In this document: positions 1-8,155 of the stretch, piece by piece
Layout of the letters: the number at the start of each line of letters is the position of its first letter
How positions within the stretch are numbered: the first letter of the stretch is position 1
Origin: Plantibacter sp050587525
Lineage (GTDB): Bacteria; Actinomycetota; Actinomycetes; Actinomycetales; Microbacteriaceae
DNA: 64,000 bases
Assembly: GCF_050587525.1 (NCBI RefSeq)
Contig: NZ_JBOBFT010000005.1
Location: forward strand, 186,001-250,000
Direction of reading: 5' to 3'
Made by a program: the position numbers and the translations under genes
The notes under the pieces: generated by a model
The model's database searches: none
What the model was told of the DNA's origin: nothing
The model's input: the letters and a program-made list of their open reading frames with translations, nothing else

Positions 1-723
1 TTCCTGACCCTCGTCCCGCCCGCGTTCGTCGTCTACCTCGCGAGCTGGACCGGCTGGATCGTCACGGCCGGCGGCTACGACCGGCAGTGGGCGAACCAGG
101 GCAACGCATGGACCGGCGCCTTCTCCTGGGTCCCGCATTGGGCACAGAGCCTCATCCATTACCACCAGAGCGCGTACGGCTTCCACGTCGGCCTCCACAC
201 GCCGCACCCGTACCAGGCGAACCCGCTCACGTGGTTGTTCATGATCCGGCCGACGAGCATGTACTACGAGTCGCCGAAGACGGGCACTGCCGGATGTGTG
301 TGGGACAACTGCGCGTCCGCGATCACCTCGATCGGCAATCCGCTCATCTGGTGGGGCGCGGCGATCGCCCTCGGCTACCTGATCTACAGGCTCGTGCGGT
401 ACCGCGAATGGCAGGTCGGGATCATCGTGCTCGGCGTCGCCGCCGGCTACCTGCCGTGGATGCTCTACCTGAACCGCACAGTGTTCCAGTTCTACACGAT
501 CTCCTTCGAGCCCTTCCTGATCCTCGGCCTCGCCTACGCGCTCGGGAAGATCCTGGGGTCCCGGAACGATCTGGAGGAGCGGCGCGTCGCGGGGGTCGGG
601 GTCGTCGGCGTGTACCTCGTCATCGCCACGGTCCTGAGCGTCTTCTGGTACCCGCTCTGGACCGCGACGACGGTTCCCTACTGGTTCTGGTACATCCACG
701 CGTGGCTCCCGTCATGGGTGTGA
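1..723 (+). CDS. pmt: Polyprenol-phosphate-mannose--protein mannosyltransferase, C-terminal part
   Basis: The window opens inside this gene; about 240 C-terminal residues are visible, in frame 1, ending at TGA 721-723. The product is an integral membrane glycosyltransferase that moves mannose from polyprenol-phosphate-mannose to Ser/Thr of proteins being exported. The visible part has the PMT C-terminal four-helix layout: an outer-face segment rich in W, H and Y including NPLTWLFMIRPTSMYY, a cysteine pair (GCVWDNC), then hydrophobic helices separated by short basic loops. The segment ISFEPFLILGLAYALGKIL before the end is typical of actinobacterial Pmt. Family known; the actual substrates are not visible here. 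The next gene starts 14 nt downstream on the same strand. Confidence 0.9.
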   Translation, partial: FLTLVPPAFVVYLASWTGWIVTAGGYDRQWANQGNAWTGAFSWVPHWAQSLIHYHQSAYGFHVGLHTPHPYQANPLTWLFMIRPTSMYYESPKTGTAGCVWDNCASAITSIGNPLIWWGAAIALGYLIYRLVRYREWQVGIIVLGVAAGYLPWMLYLNRTVFQFYTISFEPFLILGLAYALGKILGSRNDLEERRVAGVGVVGVYLVIATVLSVFWYPLWTATTVPYWFWYIHAWLPSWV

Positions 724-736
724 GCGGGGCGAGCCG

Positions 737-1816
737 GTGAACGCGGTCGGTCTCCGGCGCACGCTGCCCGGCGTCGGGGCCGCCGCCGTCGCCGCGCTCC
801 TCGCCTGGGGCGTCCACACACTCGTCCCCGCCGTCCCGCTTCTCACCGCGAGCGTCCTGCTCGGCATGATCGTCGGCCAGATCCCCGCGTTCCAGTCCCT
901 CGCGGGCGGAGCCCTGAAGCCGGGCCTCGGGATCTCGTCGAAGCGCTTCATGCGCCTCGGAATCGTGCTCCTCGGTCTGAAGCTCAGCCTCGTCGACATC
1001 GCGGGGCTCGGGTGGGTGACGCTCGGCACGACCGTCGCGATCGTCGTCATCACGTTCTTCGTCACCCTCTGGTTCGGTCAGCGGATCGGCCTCACCGGGC
1101 CGCAGCCGCTCCTCATCGCGACCGGTTTCTCGATCTGCGGCGCTTCGGCGATCGGGGCGATGAGCGGTGTCGTGCGGGCGAAGGACGAGGATCAGGCGAC
1201 GCCCGTCGCTCTCGTGACGCTGTGCGGAACCCTCGCGATCTTCATCCTCCCGGCCCTCCGCGGCCCGCTCGGACTGACCGACGACGAGTTCGGGCACTGG
1301 GTCGGTGCGAGCGTGCACGACGTCGGTCAGGTCGTCGCGACGGCCCAGATCGCCGGGACCTCTGCACTGGCCGTCGCGGTGGTCGTGAAGCTCACGCGTG
1401 TGTTGATGCTCGCGCCCATGGTCGCCGTCGCGGCGACCATCGAGCGTCGGCGGCTGGACGTCGCGGCGTCCGAAGCCGCTGCGGCGGCTGCGGCGTCGTC
1501 GTCCGCGTCGTCTGGTGATGGCGGGGCTGTCGGCTCGCTCGCCGTCGATGCGTCGCCGAGGCCGCCCATCGTGCCGCTGTTCGTCGCCGGGTTCATCGCC
1601 GCCGTGCTCATCCGGACGTTCGTGCCACTGCCCGAGGGACTCCTCGAGGCGGCGGACACCGTGCAGACGGCGTTCCTCGCGATGGCGCTCTTCGCCCTCG
1701 GTGCGGCCATCCGGGTGAAGACGCTCGTGACGACCGGGTGGCGGGCGCTCGTGGTCGGCCTCGTGTCGTGGGTCGTCATCGCACTGCTGTCGCTCGTGGC
1801 CGTGCACCTGTCCTGA
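737..1816 (+). CDS. YeiH/UPF0324 family putative sulfate exporter
   Basis: 359-residue polytopic membrane protein with about ten hydrophobic segments. Family landmarks are LGMIVGQ, KPGLGISSKRFMRLGIVLLG, GFSICGASAIGA and GASVHDVGQVVATA, all characteristic of the YeiH (UPF0324) family, whose members are annotated as putative sulfate exporters on limited experimental evidence. Start is GTG 737, 14 nt after the pmt stop, so the two are probably co-transcribed. A poorly conserved cytoplasmic loop around residues 240-275 carries an Ala/Ser-rich run that is probably an unstructured insertion. The substrate is inferred from family naming only. Confidence 0.85.
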   Translation: MNAVGLRRTLPGVGAAAVAALLAWGVHTLVPAVPLLTASVLLGMIVGQIPAFQSLAGGALKPGLGISSKRFMRLGIVLLGLKLSLVDIAGLGWVTLGTTVAIVVITFFVTLWFGQRIGLTGPQPLLIATGFSICGASAIGAMSGVVRAKDEDQATPVALVTLCGTLAIFILPALRGPLGLTDDEFGHWVGASVHDVGQVVATAQIAGTSALAVAVVVKLTRVLMLAPMVAVAATIERRRLDVAASEAAAAAAASSSASSGDGGAVGSLAVDASPRPPIVPLFVAGFIAAVLIRTFVPLPEGLLEAADTVQTAFLAMALFALGAAIRVKTLVTTGWRALVVGLVSWVVIALLSLVAVHLS

Positions 1817-1820
1817 GCCG

Positions 1821-1972
1821 CCCTTCGACAGGCTCAGGGACCGGGCTCCGGTCCCAGAGCCACACCGGTCGCTGAGCCGCACCCGGTCACTGAGCTTGTC
1901 GAAGTGCCAACCGGCCGACGCCACCCATCGACAGGCTCAGGGACCGGTGCCCGGTCGCTGAGCTTGTCGAAG
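1821..1972. repeat. CTTCGACAGGCTCAG-type dispersed palindromic repeats
   Basis: Two consecutive inverted units fill the gap between convergent genes. Each reads CTTCGACAGGCTCAGGGACC or its complement, ending CTGAGCTTGTCGAAG: arms at about 1822-1842 with 1889-1903, and 1927-1943 with 1957-1971. This family recurs at 2421, 3875, 21356, 30151, 42432 and 43501. Position at gene ends and hairpin potential suggest a terminator-like or REP-like role. Confidence 0.85.
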
Positions 1973-1974
1973 CG

Positions 1975-2295
1975 CTAGTGGGACGAAACGACCTTGAGGC
2001 CGATGACGCAGCCGACGAGCCCCAGGATGAGGAGCATCTTCACGATCGTGAACGGCTCCCCGCCGAAGGTCATCGCGTACACCACCGTGAGCGACGCGCC
2101 GATGCCCACCCACACGGCATAGGCGGTCCCGGTGGAGATGTCGCGCATCGCGTAGGCGAGGCCGGCCATGCTGAGCGCGAGGGCGACGAAGAAGACGACC
2201 GACGGCCAGAGCTTCGACAGCCCCTCGGACTTGCCGAGCGCTGTGGCCCAAACGGCCTCGAGGACTCCTGAGACGATGAGAACGATCCATGCCAT
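1975..2295 (-). CDS. SMR-family exporter, Gdx/SugE-like
   Basis: 106-residue small multidrug resistance protein with four transmembrane helices. The membrane glutamate is in VLEAVWA of helix 1, and GTAYAVWVGIGA in helix 3 is the signature closest to the SugE/Gdx (guanidinium exporter) branch rather than the EmrE branch. Start chosen at ATG 2295 because AGGAG lies 10 nt upstream; the in-frame GTG at 2304 would leave no room for that site. The gene stands alone, divergent from metY. A ykkC/guanidine riboswitch, common ahead of such genes, was looked for and not recognised. Homology to SMR is clear; guanidinium as substrate is inference. Confidence 0.88.
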   Translation of the reverse strand: MAWIVLIVSGVLEAVWATALGKSEGLSKLWPSVVFFVALALSMAGLAYAMRDISTGTAYAVWVGIGASLTVVYAMTFGGEPFTIVKMLLILGLVGCVIGLKVVSSH

Positions 2296-2420
2296 GACGA
2301 ACACACTCCTGCGTGGTCAGTCTTGTCGCGTTCCGGGTACTGCGCCCTCGTCCGGCGACCCCGTCGGGGCCGTGGTCCCCACCGTAGCAAGCGAGCCTGT
2401 GCAAGGCCAGTGCAACGTCC

Positions 2421-2470
2421 CCTTCGACAGGCGCGGAGACCGGATCGATCCGGTCACTGAGCCCGTCGAC
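2421..2470. repeat. CTTCGACAGG-type palindromic repeat
   Basis: Single unit, CTTCGACAGGCGCGGAGACC at the left and its near complement GGTCACTGAGCCCGTCGAC at the right, around a GACCGGATCGATCCGGTC palindrome. It lies between the divergent sugE-like gene and metY, about 90 nt upstream of the metY start. Confidence 0.8.
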
Positions 2471-2556
2471 GTGTCGCCCCTAGCAGCAGGACCACCCGCT
2501 GCGGCGAATACGTCCGATTGTTGCGGCGTCGGGCGAGCACGCCCCGGTGGCTCCGG

Positions 2557-2562
2557 TAGCGT
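2557..2562 (+). promoter_or_regulatory. -10 box of leaderless metY
   Basis: TAGCGT seven nucleotides before the ATG at 2570, with no Shine-Dalgarno sequence between. This spacing places the transcription start at or next to the start codon. Confidence 0.6.
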
Positions 2563-2569
2563 GATCGAC

Positions 2570-3859
2570 ATGGCAGATCGTGAGTATGGCTTCCGCACGC
2601 GTGCGATCCACGCGGGCAACATCCCCGACCAGGTGACGGGCGCACGCGCCCTCCCCATCTACCAGTCGAGCGCGTTCGTGTTCGACGACACCGCCGATGC
2701 CGCGGCCCGCTTCGCCCTGCAGAAGTACGGCAACATCTACTCCCGCCTCTCCAACCCGACGGTCGCGAGCTTCGAGGAACGCGTCGCGAGCCTCGAGGGC
2801 GGCCTCGGCGCCGTCGCGACCGCGTCGGGCCTGGCCGCGCAGTACATCACCTTCGCATCGCTCGCCGGTCAGGGCGACCACATCGTCGCCTCCGCGAACC
2901 TCTACGGCGGATCGATCACCCAGCTCGACGTCACGCTCCGTCGCTTCGGCATCGAGACGACGTTCGTCCAGTCCTCCGATGCCGCGGACTATGCGGCAGC
3001 GATCCAGGAGAACACGAAGCTCGTCTTCGCGGAGACGATCGCGAACCCCTCCGGCGAGATCGCGGACATCGAGGGCCTCGCCGACGTCGCCCACGCGCAC
3101 GGCATCCCGCTCATCATCGACTCGACGATCGCGACCCCGTACCTCAACCGGCCGATCGAATGGGGCGCGGACATCGTGACCCACTCGGCCACGAAGTTCC
3201 TCGGCGGGCACGGCACGACCCTCGGCGGCGTCGTCGTGGAGAGCGGCCGCTTCGACTGGCACAGCGACAAGTTCCCGCTGTTCGGCCAGCCGGTCCCGAG
3301 CTACGGCGGACTCGAGTGGTCCGGCAACTTCGGCGAGTACGCGTTCCTCACGCGGCTGCGCGCGGAACAGCTCCGCGACATCGGCCCAGCCCTCGCCCCG
3401 CACTCCGCCTTCCTGCTCGCGCAGGGCGTCGAGACGCTCCCCTTCCGATTGCAGGCGCACGTCGACAACGCGCGCGCCGTCGCCGAATGGCTCGACGCCG
3501 ACCCGCGCATCGCCGCCGTCAACTGGGCCGGTCTCCCCGAGCACCCGCACCACGACCGTGCCAACAAGTACCTGCCGAAGGGCCCCGGCTCGGTCTTCAG
3601 CTTCGAGGTCAAGGGCGGCCGTCAGGTCGGCCAGAAGCTCATCGAGTCCGTCGACCTCGCGAGCCACCTCGCGAACATCGGCGACGCGAAGACGCTCATC
3701 ATCCACCCGGCGTCGACGACGCACGCGCAGCTGACCGACGAACAGCTCATCGCCGGTGGGGTGCTCCCCGGCATCGTCCGGCTGAGCGTCGGCATCGAGG
3801 ACCCTGACGACATCATCTACGACCTCGACCAGGCGCTGAGCCTCGCGGTGAAGGAGTAA
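2570..3859 (+). CDS. metY: O-acetylhomoserine sulfhydrylase / aminocarboxypropyltransferase
   Basis: 429-residue PLP enzyme of the Cys/Met metabolism family. It makes homocysteine (or methionine, with methanethiol) from O-acetylhomoserine and reduced sulfur, in the cytoplasm. Landmarks: N-terminal TRAIHAGNIPD, the YSRLSNPT substrate/PLP loop, SGLAAQ, IIDSTIATPYLNRP, and the Schiff-base lysine Lys209 in HSATKFLGGHG. The C-terminal HPASTTH and GIVRLSVGIED motifs separate MetY from cystathionine gamma-synthase, and the length is normal for MetY. ATG 2570 was chosen because the family homology begins there and a TAGCGT -10 box sits 7 nt upstream (leaderless). The CoA-binding gene follows after 5 nt and takes its ribosome-binding site from the metY 3' end. 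Confidence 0.95.
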   Translation: MADREYGFRTRAIHAGNIPDQVTGARALPIYQSSAFVFDDTADAAARFALQKYGNIYSRLSNPTVASFEERVASLEGGLGAVATASGLAAQYITFASLAGQGDHIVASANLYGGSITQLDVTLRRFGIETTFVQSSDAADYAAAIQENTKLVFAETIANPSGEIADIEGLADVAHAHGIPLIIDSTIATPYLNRPIEWGADIVTHSATKFLGGHGTTLGGVVVESGRFDWHSDKFPLFGQPVPSYGGLEWSGNFGEYAFLTRLRAEQLRDIGPALAPHSAFLLAQGVETLPFRLQAHVDNARAVAEWLDADPRIAAVNWAGLPEHPHHDRANKYLPKGPGSVFSFEVKGGRQVGQKLIESVDLASHLANIGDAKTLIIHPASTTHAQLTDEQLIAGGVLPGIVRLSVGIEDPDDIIYDLDQALSLAVKE

Positions 3860-3864
3860 ACGGC

Positions 3865-4509
3865 ATGTCCACCACTTCGACAGGCTCAGCGACCGGGGCA
3901 GGCACGGTGACCGAGGCCGGCACGGTGACCGAGGCCGGCACGGTGACCGGAACCGAGACGGTCCAGCTGACGAACGGTCTCACGTGCGCGATGCCGGCCG
4001 ACTCGCCGCTCGCGAAGCTCCTCCGTTCTCAGCGTACCTGGGTGGGCCCGGACGCGAAGGCGCGCCTGAAGCTCCTGCGCGAGGCGAAGTCGATCGCGAT
4101 CGTCGGCGCCTCACCGAATCCCGCCAGGTCGAGCTACTTCGTGGGAACGTACCTGCAGCAGTCGAGCGACTACCGCGTGTACTTCGTGAACCCGAACGCC
4201 ACGGAGATCCTCGGCCAGCCCGCGTATCCCGACCTGGCCTCGCTGCCGGAGGTGCCCGACATCGTCGACGTGTTCCGCCGCGCGAGCGACATCCCCGCCG
4301 TCATCGACGAGGTCGTCGCCATCGGCGCACCGACCGTGTGGGTGCAGCTCGGCATCTGGAACCAGGAAGCAGCGGAGTACGGCGAGTCCAAGGGCCTCAC
4401 CGTCGTGATGGACCGCTGCATCAAGATCGAGCACGCCCGCTTCCACGGCGGCCTGCACCTGCTCGGCTTCGACACCGGACAGATCACGGCGCGGAAGACC
4501 CTCCGCTAG
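3865..4509 (+). CDS. CoA-binding domain protein (YccU-like) with repeat-derived N-terminus
   Basis: 214-residue protein whose residues from about 70 onward form a Rossmann-type CoA_binding_2 domain: SIAIVGASPNPARSSY, VYFVNPNA, DIVDVFRR, VWVQLGIWN, VVMDRCIKIEH. The role in vivo is unknown; linkage to metY is common in actinobacteria and suggests a link to sulfur amino acid metabolism. Start ATG 3865 is well supported: AAGGAG lies inside the metY 3' end with 8 nt spacing. The first ~35 residues are abnormal: they translate a CTTCGACAGGCTCAG repeat unit and three tandem 18-bp copies, giving GTVTEA-GTVTEA-GTVTGT, which is not part of the family fold. Confidence 0.85.
   Translation: MSTTSTGSATGAGTVTEAGTVTEAGTVTGTETVQLTNGLTCAMPADSPLAKLLRSQRTWVGPDAKARLKLLREAKSIAIVGASPNPARSSYFVGTYLQQSSDYRVYFVNPNATEILGQPAYPDLASLPEVPDIVDVFRRASDIPAVIDEVVAIGAPTVWVQLGIWNQEAAEYGESKGLTVVMDRCIKIEHARFHGGLHLLGFDTGQITARKTLR
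3875..3954. repeat. Repeat unit plus three 18-bp tandem copies inside a coding region
   Basis: CTTCGACAGGCTCAGCGACC (3875-3894) is followed by GGCACGGTGACCGAGGCC at 3901-3918 and 3919-3936 (identical) and a diverged third copy at 3937-3954. All are in frame with the CoA-binding gene, so array length changes alter the protein by six residues per unit. Confidence 0.9.
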
Positions 4510-4541
4510 ATCGCACTCCGGGGAGATCGCACTCCGGGGAG
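4510..4541. repeat. Perfect 16-bp direct repeat
   Basis: ATCGCACTCCGGGGAG occurs twice back to back, immediately after the stop of the CoA-binding gene. The second copy runs into the left arm of the terminator hairpin. Confidence 0.9.
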
Positions 4542-4565
4542 TACGAGCGCACCGTTCGTACTCCC
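4537..4565 (+). terminator. Terminator of the metY operon
   Basis: Hairpin GGGAGTACGA (4537-4546), 9-nt loop, TCGTACTCCC (4556-4565), 28 nt after the last stop. There is no U-tract, as is usual in high-GC actinobacteria. Confidence 0.65.
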
Positions 4566-4597
4566 GGGAGACGACGCACACGGTCGGGACCGCTCGT

Positions 4598-4603
4598 TAC
4601 ACT
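4598..4603 (+). promoter_or_regulatory. -10 box of leaderless SARP gene
   Basis: TACACT six nucleotides before GTG 4610, with no Shine-Dalgarno sequence. Confidence 0.6.
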
Positions 4604-4609
4604 CGGTGG

Positions 4610-7600
4610 GTGGTCACCACCTTTCCCCCGCAGCACGACACGGCGCACGGCACCGTGCGCGGCGCTGCGGCGCAGCACGACGGGTCGGTGCACGGCCGCG
4701 ACGCCGAGCGATCGATGCGTGTCGCGCTGCTCGGTCCGGTGCTCGTCGCGGGCAGGGACGGCATCTCGATCGAACCGACCGGACGCCTCGCGCAGTCGCT
4801 CATCACGGCGCTCGCCCTCGCCGGAGGCCACGGTCGCTCCACGGGACAGCTCATCGAGGAGCTGTGGGAGGACGAGCCGCCGAGCGGTGCCCGCGCTGCG
4901 CTGCAGACGCTCGTCTCGCGCGTTCGGGGCGCGCTCGAACCCGGGCTCCTCGCTTCGACGTCGTCCGGATACGCGCTGGCGATCGGTGCGCACGAGACCG
5001 ATCTCGGCGTCGCGACGGCTCTCGCCGAGCACGCGGCGACCGCCCTCCGCACCGGTGATCCACGCAGCGCAGCAGACGAGGCGACGACGGCGCTGCAGCT
5101 CTGGCGCGGCGATCCCGGCGCCGCCGTCGACTCCGAGCTGGGCCGCCACCTCGCGAATCGTGCGGCATCGCTCCATCGCGATCTCACCCGGATCGTCGTC
5201 CAGAGCCGCCTCGATCTCGGTGAGGGCGCCGCCGTCGTCTCCGAACTCGAACTGCTCGCAGGCGAGACTCCGCTCGACGACGCCGTGCACCTCATGCTCT
5301 TCAACGCCTACGCGCAGTCCGGCCGCCGGACCGAGGCGATGCAGCTCTTCGCCGCCTACCGTGCACGTCTGCGGGACGAACTGGGCGCCGACCCGTCCGG
5401 CGGACTCGTCGCCGCGCACACCGCGCTTCTGCGCGACGCAAGCACCGACGCCGGCGGATCGACGCGTGCGGCGGCGGCTCCGTCGTCGGCCGCGGGACCC
5501 GCCGCGGGACCCGCCGGGGCCGGAGCAGCGCCGGAACCCGCGACGACGCTCTCCCGTCCAGGCGTCCGCATCGGCCTCCGTACGCCGCCGAACGAGCTGA
5601 TCGGCCGCGACGACGACCTCGTGGCGATCGAATCCCTCATCGCCGAAGCCCGCGTCACCACGATCCTCGGCCCCGGCGGCCTCGGCAAGACGCGTGTGGC
5701 GCAGGAGATCGGCCGCCGAGCCGCCGAGCACACCCCCGCGGTCGTCTTCGTCGGGCTCGCGAGCGTCCGAAACGCCGATGACCTCCTGCTCGCCGTCGCC
5801 ACGACACTCGGCATCCGCGAGGTCTCGGCCCGCCGCATCGGCGACGCGCTCAACGCCGCCACCGACGTCCCGGACCTCCGCACGCGCGTCCTCACGGCGC
5901 TCTCGGAACGTCCGACCCTCCTCATCGTCGACAACTGCGAACACCTCGTCGACGCCGCCGCCCGATGGATCGCGGACGTCCTCGACTGGACGAGCGACGT
6001 CCGGGTGCTCACGACGAGCCGTGCCCCGCTCACGATCGCGGCCGAGTACGTCTATCAGCTCGACTCTCTCTCGTCCGGAGTCGGCGCGGGCTCGACGGGC
6101 CCCTCCCGCACGACGGGCCGATCGACCGGCACGGACGAGCTCACGACCGTCGGACCGGCCGTGCGGCTCTTCCTCGAGCGCGCACGGGCCGCGCGCCCGG
6201 GCGCGACCATCCCGCTCGACACCGTCAGCCGCCTCTGCGACCGGCTCGACGGGCTCCCCCTCGCGATCGAACTCGCCGCAGCGCGCATCCGGACGATGTC
6301 GGTGGAGGAGATCGAACGGCGCCTCGGCAACCGCTTCGTGCTGCTCTCCCGCGGCGAGCGCACCGCGCCGGAACGGCATCGCACCCTGCTCGCCGTCATC
6401 GACTGGAGCTGGAACCTCCTCGGCGAGCAGGAGCGCATCGTCCTGCGCCGCGCCTCGCGCTTCCCGGACGGCTTCGGGCTGGAGGCGGCCGACGCCGTCG
6501 TGAACGGCGTGAGTCACGACGACGGAGACGGTGCCGACGCGACCGACGTCGCCGACGCCCTCGACGCACTCGTCGGCCAATCCCTCGTGATCGCCCGGGA
6601 GGATGCCCGCACGGGCCTCGTCCGGTTCCGGATGCTCGAAACAGTCCGCGAGTTCGGCGGCATGGCGCTGTCCGCCGCGGGTGAGGACGAGCTCGTCCAG
6701 GAACGGTTCGCCCAATGGGCGGTCGCGTTCTCGACCCGTCAGCTCCCCGCGAGCCAGGGACCGGAACAGATCGCCGCACTCAGTGAGACCCGCTCGGAGC
6801 AGGACAACCTCGTGAGCATCCTGCGCTGGGGCATCGAGGAACGACGACCGGACATCGTCGCTCCCGTCTTCGCGCTCCTCAGCTACGCCTGGTCCGTCCG
6901 CAGCGCGCACTCGGAGGTCCTGACCTTCGGCGAGGCCGTGCTCGACGTCGTCCGCGGTCGGATCCCGAAGGCCGAGGACGTCGACGCCTACTCCGTCTGC
7001 CTCGCAATGATCGCCACGACCTTCCTCTTCACGAGGCGGCGGACGTCCGCCCGCGCACTCGGCGCGCTGCGGTTCCTGAATCGCGATCATCCGACCTCGG
7101 ACGCCCGGATCCAAGCCCTCATCACCCTGCTCCTCGCGGCGGGACGACCCGACCGCGGCCGCGAACTGCTGCAGGGCTACGTCGCCTCGGACGATCCCCG
7201 CATCGCCGGCATCGCGAACCTCCTCATCTCGCAGTTCGCCGAGAACGACGGCGACCCGGAACGCTCCGCGGCGACCGCCGAGCGCGCGTGGGAGTTGTCC
7301 GAGAGCGTCGGCGACGTCTGGGCGTCGGCGATGGCGTCGCACATGCTCGCCCAACTGAACAGCCAGAACGCGCAACCGGACAAAGCACTCGTTTGGGTCG
7401 AACGAGCCGATGCGCGGCTGCGGCTCCTCGACGCCGACGAGGACCTCCGCCAACTCGAATGGGTCGTCGCGCTCAGCAACGTTTCGAACGGCGAGTACGA
7501 AGCTGCCTCAGAGGTGTTCGGTCGATTCCTCCGCGAGGACCGCCCGAACTCGGACTTCTCCCCCGTGAGGGAACGACGCTCGATCGGATTCGCGGGTCTC

Positions 7601-8128
7601 GCCGAAGTGGCGCGCGCCCAGGGCGATCTCGTGCGCGGCCGCGAGCTGTACGACCAGGCCGTCGAGGCGTTCGGGCGGACCTCGGATCGGAACTCGCCCT
7701 GGCTGCTCATGGTCGCGGGCGCCGCGATCGTCGCGGAGGTGACTGATCGGACCGGACCGTGGGCGGCGACCACGGACCGTGCTCATCGATTGCGCGTCCG
7801 CGTCGTCGCCACCTCGCGGGTCAACTCGGCGTTCATCGACAAGCCGGTGCTCGGCTCGGCAGCCCTCGGTATCGGCGTGTGGGCCATCCGATCCGACGAC
7901 GCCGATGTCGCCGCCATCGGCCTGGAGCTCATGTCGCTCGCTGAACGACTGAACTCCCGGCAGGACTCGCCGGCGCTCCTCCGCGAACCGCAGTGGGCCG
8001 CGGCTCACGAACTGCTGGGCGCTCCCGCCGTCGCAGCCGCACGTGCCGCTGCGACGGCCCTGAGCGGAGACGACGGCGCCGCCAGGACGATCGAACTGCT
8101 GGGCAGTCGGATCCTGGCGGCGCGGTAG
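4610..8128 (+). CDS. SARP-type transcriptional regulator with NB-ARC ATPase and TPR-like C-terminus
   Basis: 1172 residues. Residues ~38-120 form an OmpR-like winged helix (RVALLGPVLV, LIEELWEDEPPSGARAALQTLVSRVR); ~125-280 form the bacterial transcriptional activation domain (AHETDLG to LRDELGADPS). After an Ala/Pro linker (~285-315) comes an NB-ARC type ATPase with Walker A GPGGLGKT at 354-361, Walker B LLIVDNCEH near 437, and RLDGLPLAIELAAAR. The remaining ~450 residues are helical, probably TPR-like. This is AfsR/DnrI-type architecture, normally an ATP-switched activator of secondary metabolism genes. No biosynthetic cluster is adjacent, so the target is unknown. GTG 4610 is preferred because of the TACACT box 6 nt upstream. 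Confidence 0.9.
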   Translation: MVTTFPPQHDTAHGTVRGAAAQHDGSVHGRDAERSMRVALLGPVLVAGRDGISIEPTGRLAQSLITALALAGGHGRSTGQLIEELWEDEPPSGARAALQTLVSRVRGALEPGLLASTSSGYALAIGAHETDLGVATALAEHAATALRTGDPRSAADEATTALQLWRGDPGAAVDSELGRHLANRAASLHRDLTRIVVQSRLDLGEGAAVVSELELLAGETPLDDAVHLMLFNAYAQSGRRTEAMQLFAAYRARLRDELGADPSGGLVAAHTALLRDASTDAGGSTRAAAAPSSAAGPAAGPAGAGAAPEPATTLSRPGVRIGLRTPPNELIGRDDDLVAIESLIAEARVTTILGPGGLGKTRVAQEIGRRAAEHTPAVVFVGLASVRNADDLLLAVATTLGIREVSARRIGDALNAATDVPDLRTRVLTALSERPTLLIVDNCEHLVDAAARWIADVLDWTSDVRVLTTSRAPLTIAAEYVYQLDSLSSGVGAGSTGPSRTTGRSTGTDELTTVGPAVRLFLERARAARPGATIPLDTVSRLCDRLDGLPLAIELAAARIRTMSVEEIERRLGNRFVLLSRGERTAPERHRTLLAVIDWSWNLLGEQERIVLRRASRFPDGFGLEAADAVVNGVSHDDGDGADATDVADALDALVGQSLVIAREDARTGLVRFRMLETVREFGGMALSAAGEDELVQERFAQWAVAFSTRQLPASQGPEQIAALSETRSEQDNLVSILRWGIEERRPDIVAPVFALLSYAWSVRSAHSEVLTFGEAVLDVVRGRIPKAEDVDAYSVCLAMIATTFLFTRRRTSARALGALRFLNRDHPTSDARIQALITLLLAAGRPDRGRELLQGYVASDDPRIAGIANLLISQFAENDGDPERSAATAERAWELSESVGDVWASAMASHMLAQLNSQNAQPDKALVWVERADARLRLLDADEDLRQLEWVVALSNVSNGEYEAASEVFGRFLREDRPNSDFSPVRERRSIGFAGLAEVARAQGDLVRGRELYDQAVEAFGRTSDRNSPWLLMVAGAAIVAEVTDRTGPWAATTDRAHRLRVRVVATSRVNSAFIDKPVLGSAALGIGVWAIRSDDADVAAIGLELMSLAERLNSRQDSPALLREPQWAAAHELLGAPAVAAARAAATALSGDDGAARTIELLGSRILAAR

Positions 8129-8131
8129 CCC

Positions 8132-8144
8132 TCCTCGCGGAGGA
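8132..8144. terminator. Short hairpin between convergent genes
   Basis: TCCTC-GCG-GAGGA sits in the 27-nt gap between the SARP gene and the convergent ABC permease gene. It is short, so its terminator role is uncertain. Confidence 0.35.
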
Positions 8145-8155
8145 CCTGTGCCGGC

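Noticed and set aside
2305..2420. Guanidine (ykkC-type) riboswitch ahead of the SugE/Gdx-like gene
   Set aside because: The leader was read on the coding strand; the conserved CUAGGGUUCCG- and GGUCCGAGAG-type segments were not found.
2470..2570. SAM or cobalamin riboswitch before metY
   Set aside because: The TAGCGT box 7 nt before the start implies no leader RNA, and no aptamer consensus was seen.
4484..7453. Very long open frame antisense to the SARP gene
   Set aside because: High-GC codon bias opens the opposite strand; its translation is Arg/Asp/Glu-rich without any domain, whereas the plus strand encodes a recognisable SARP/NB-ARC protein.
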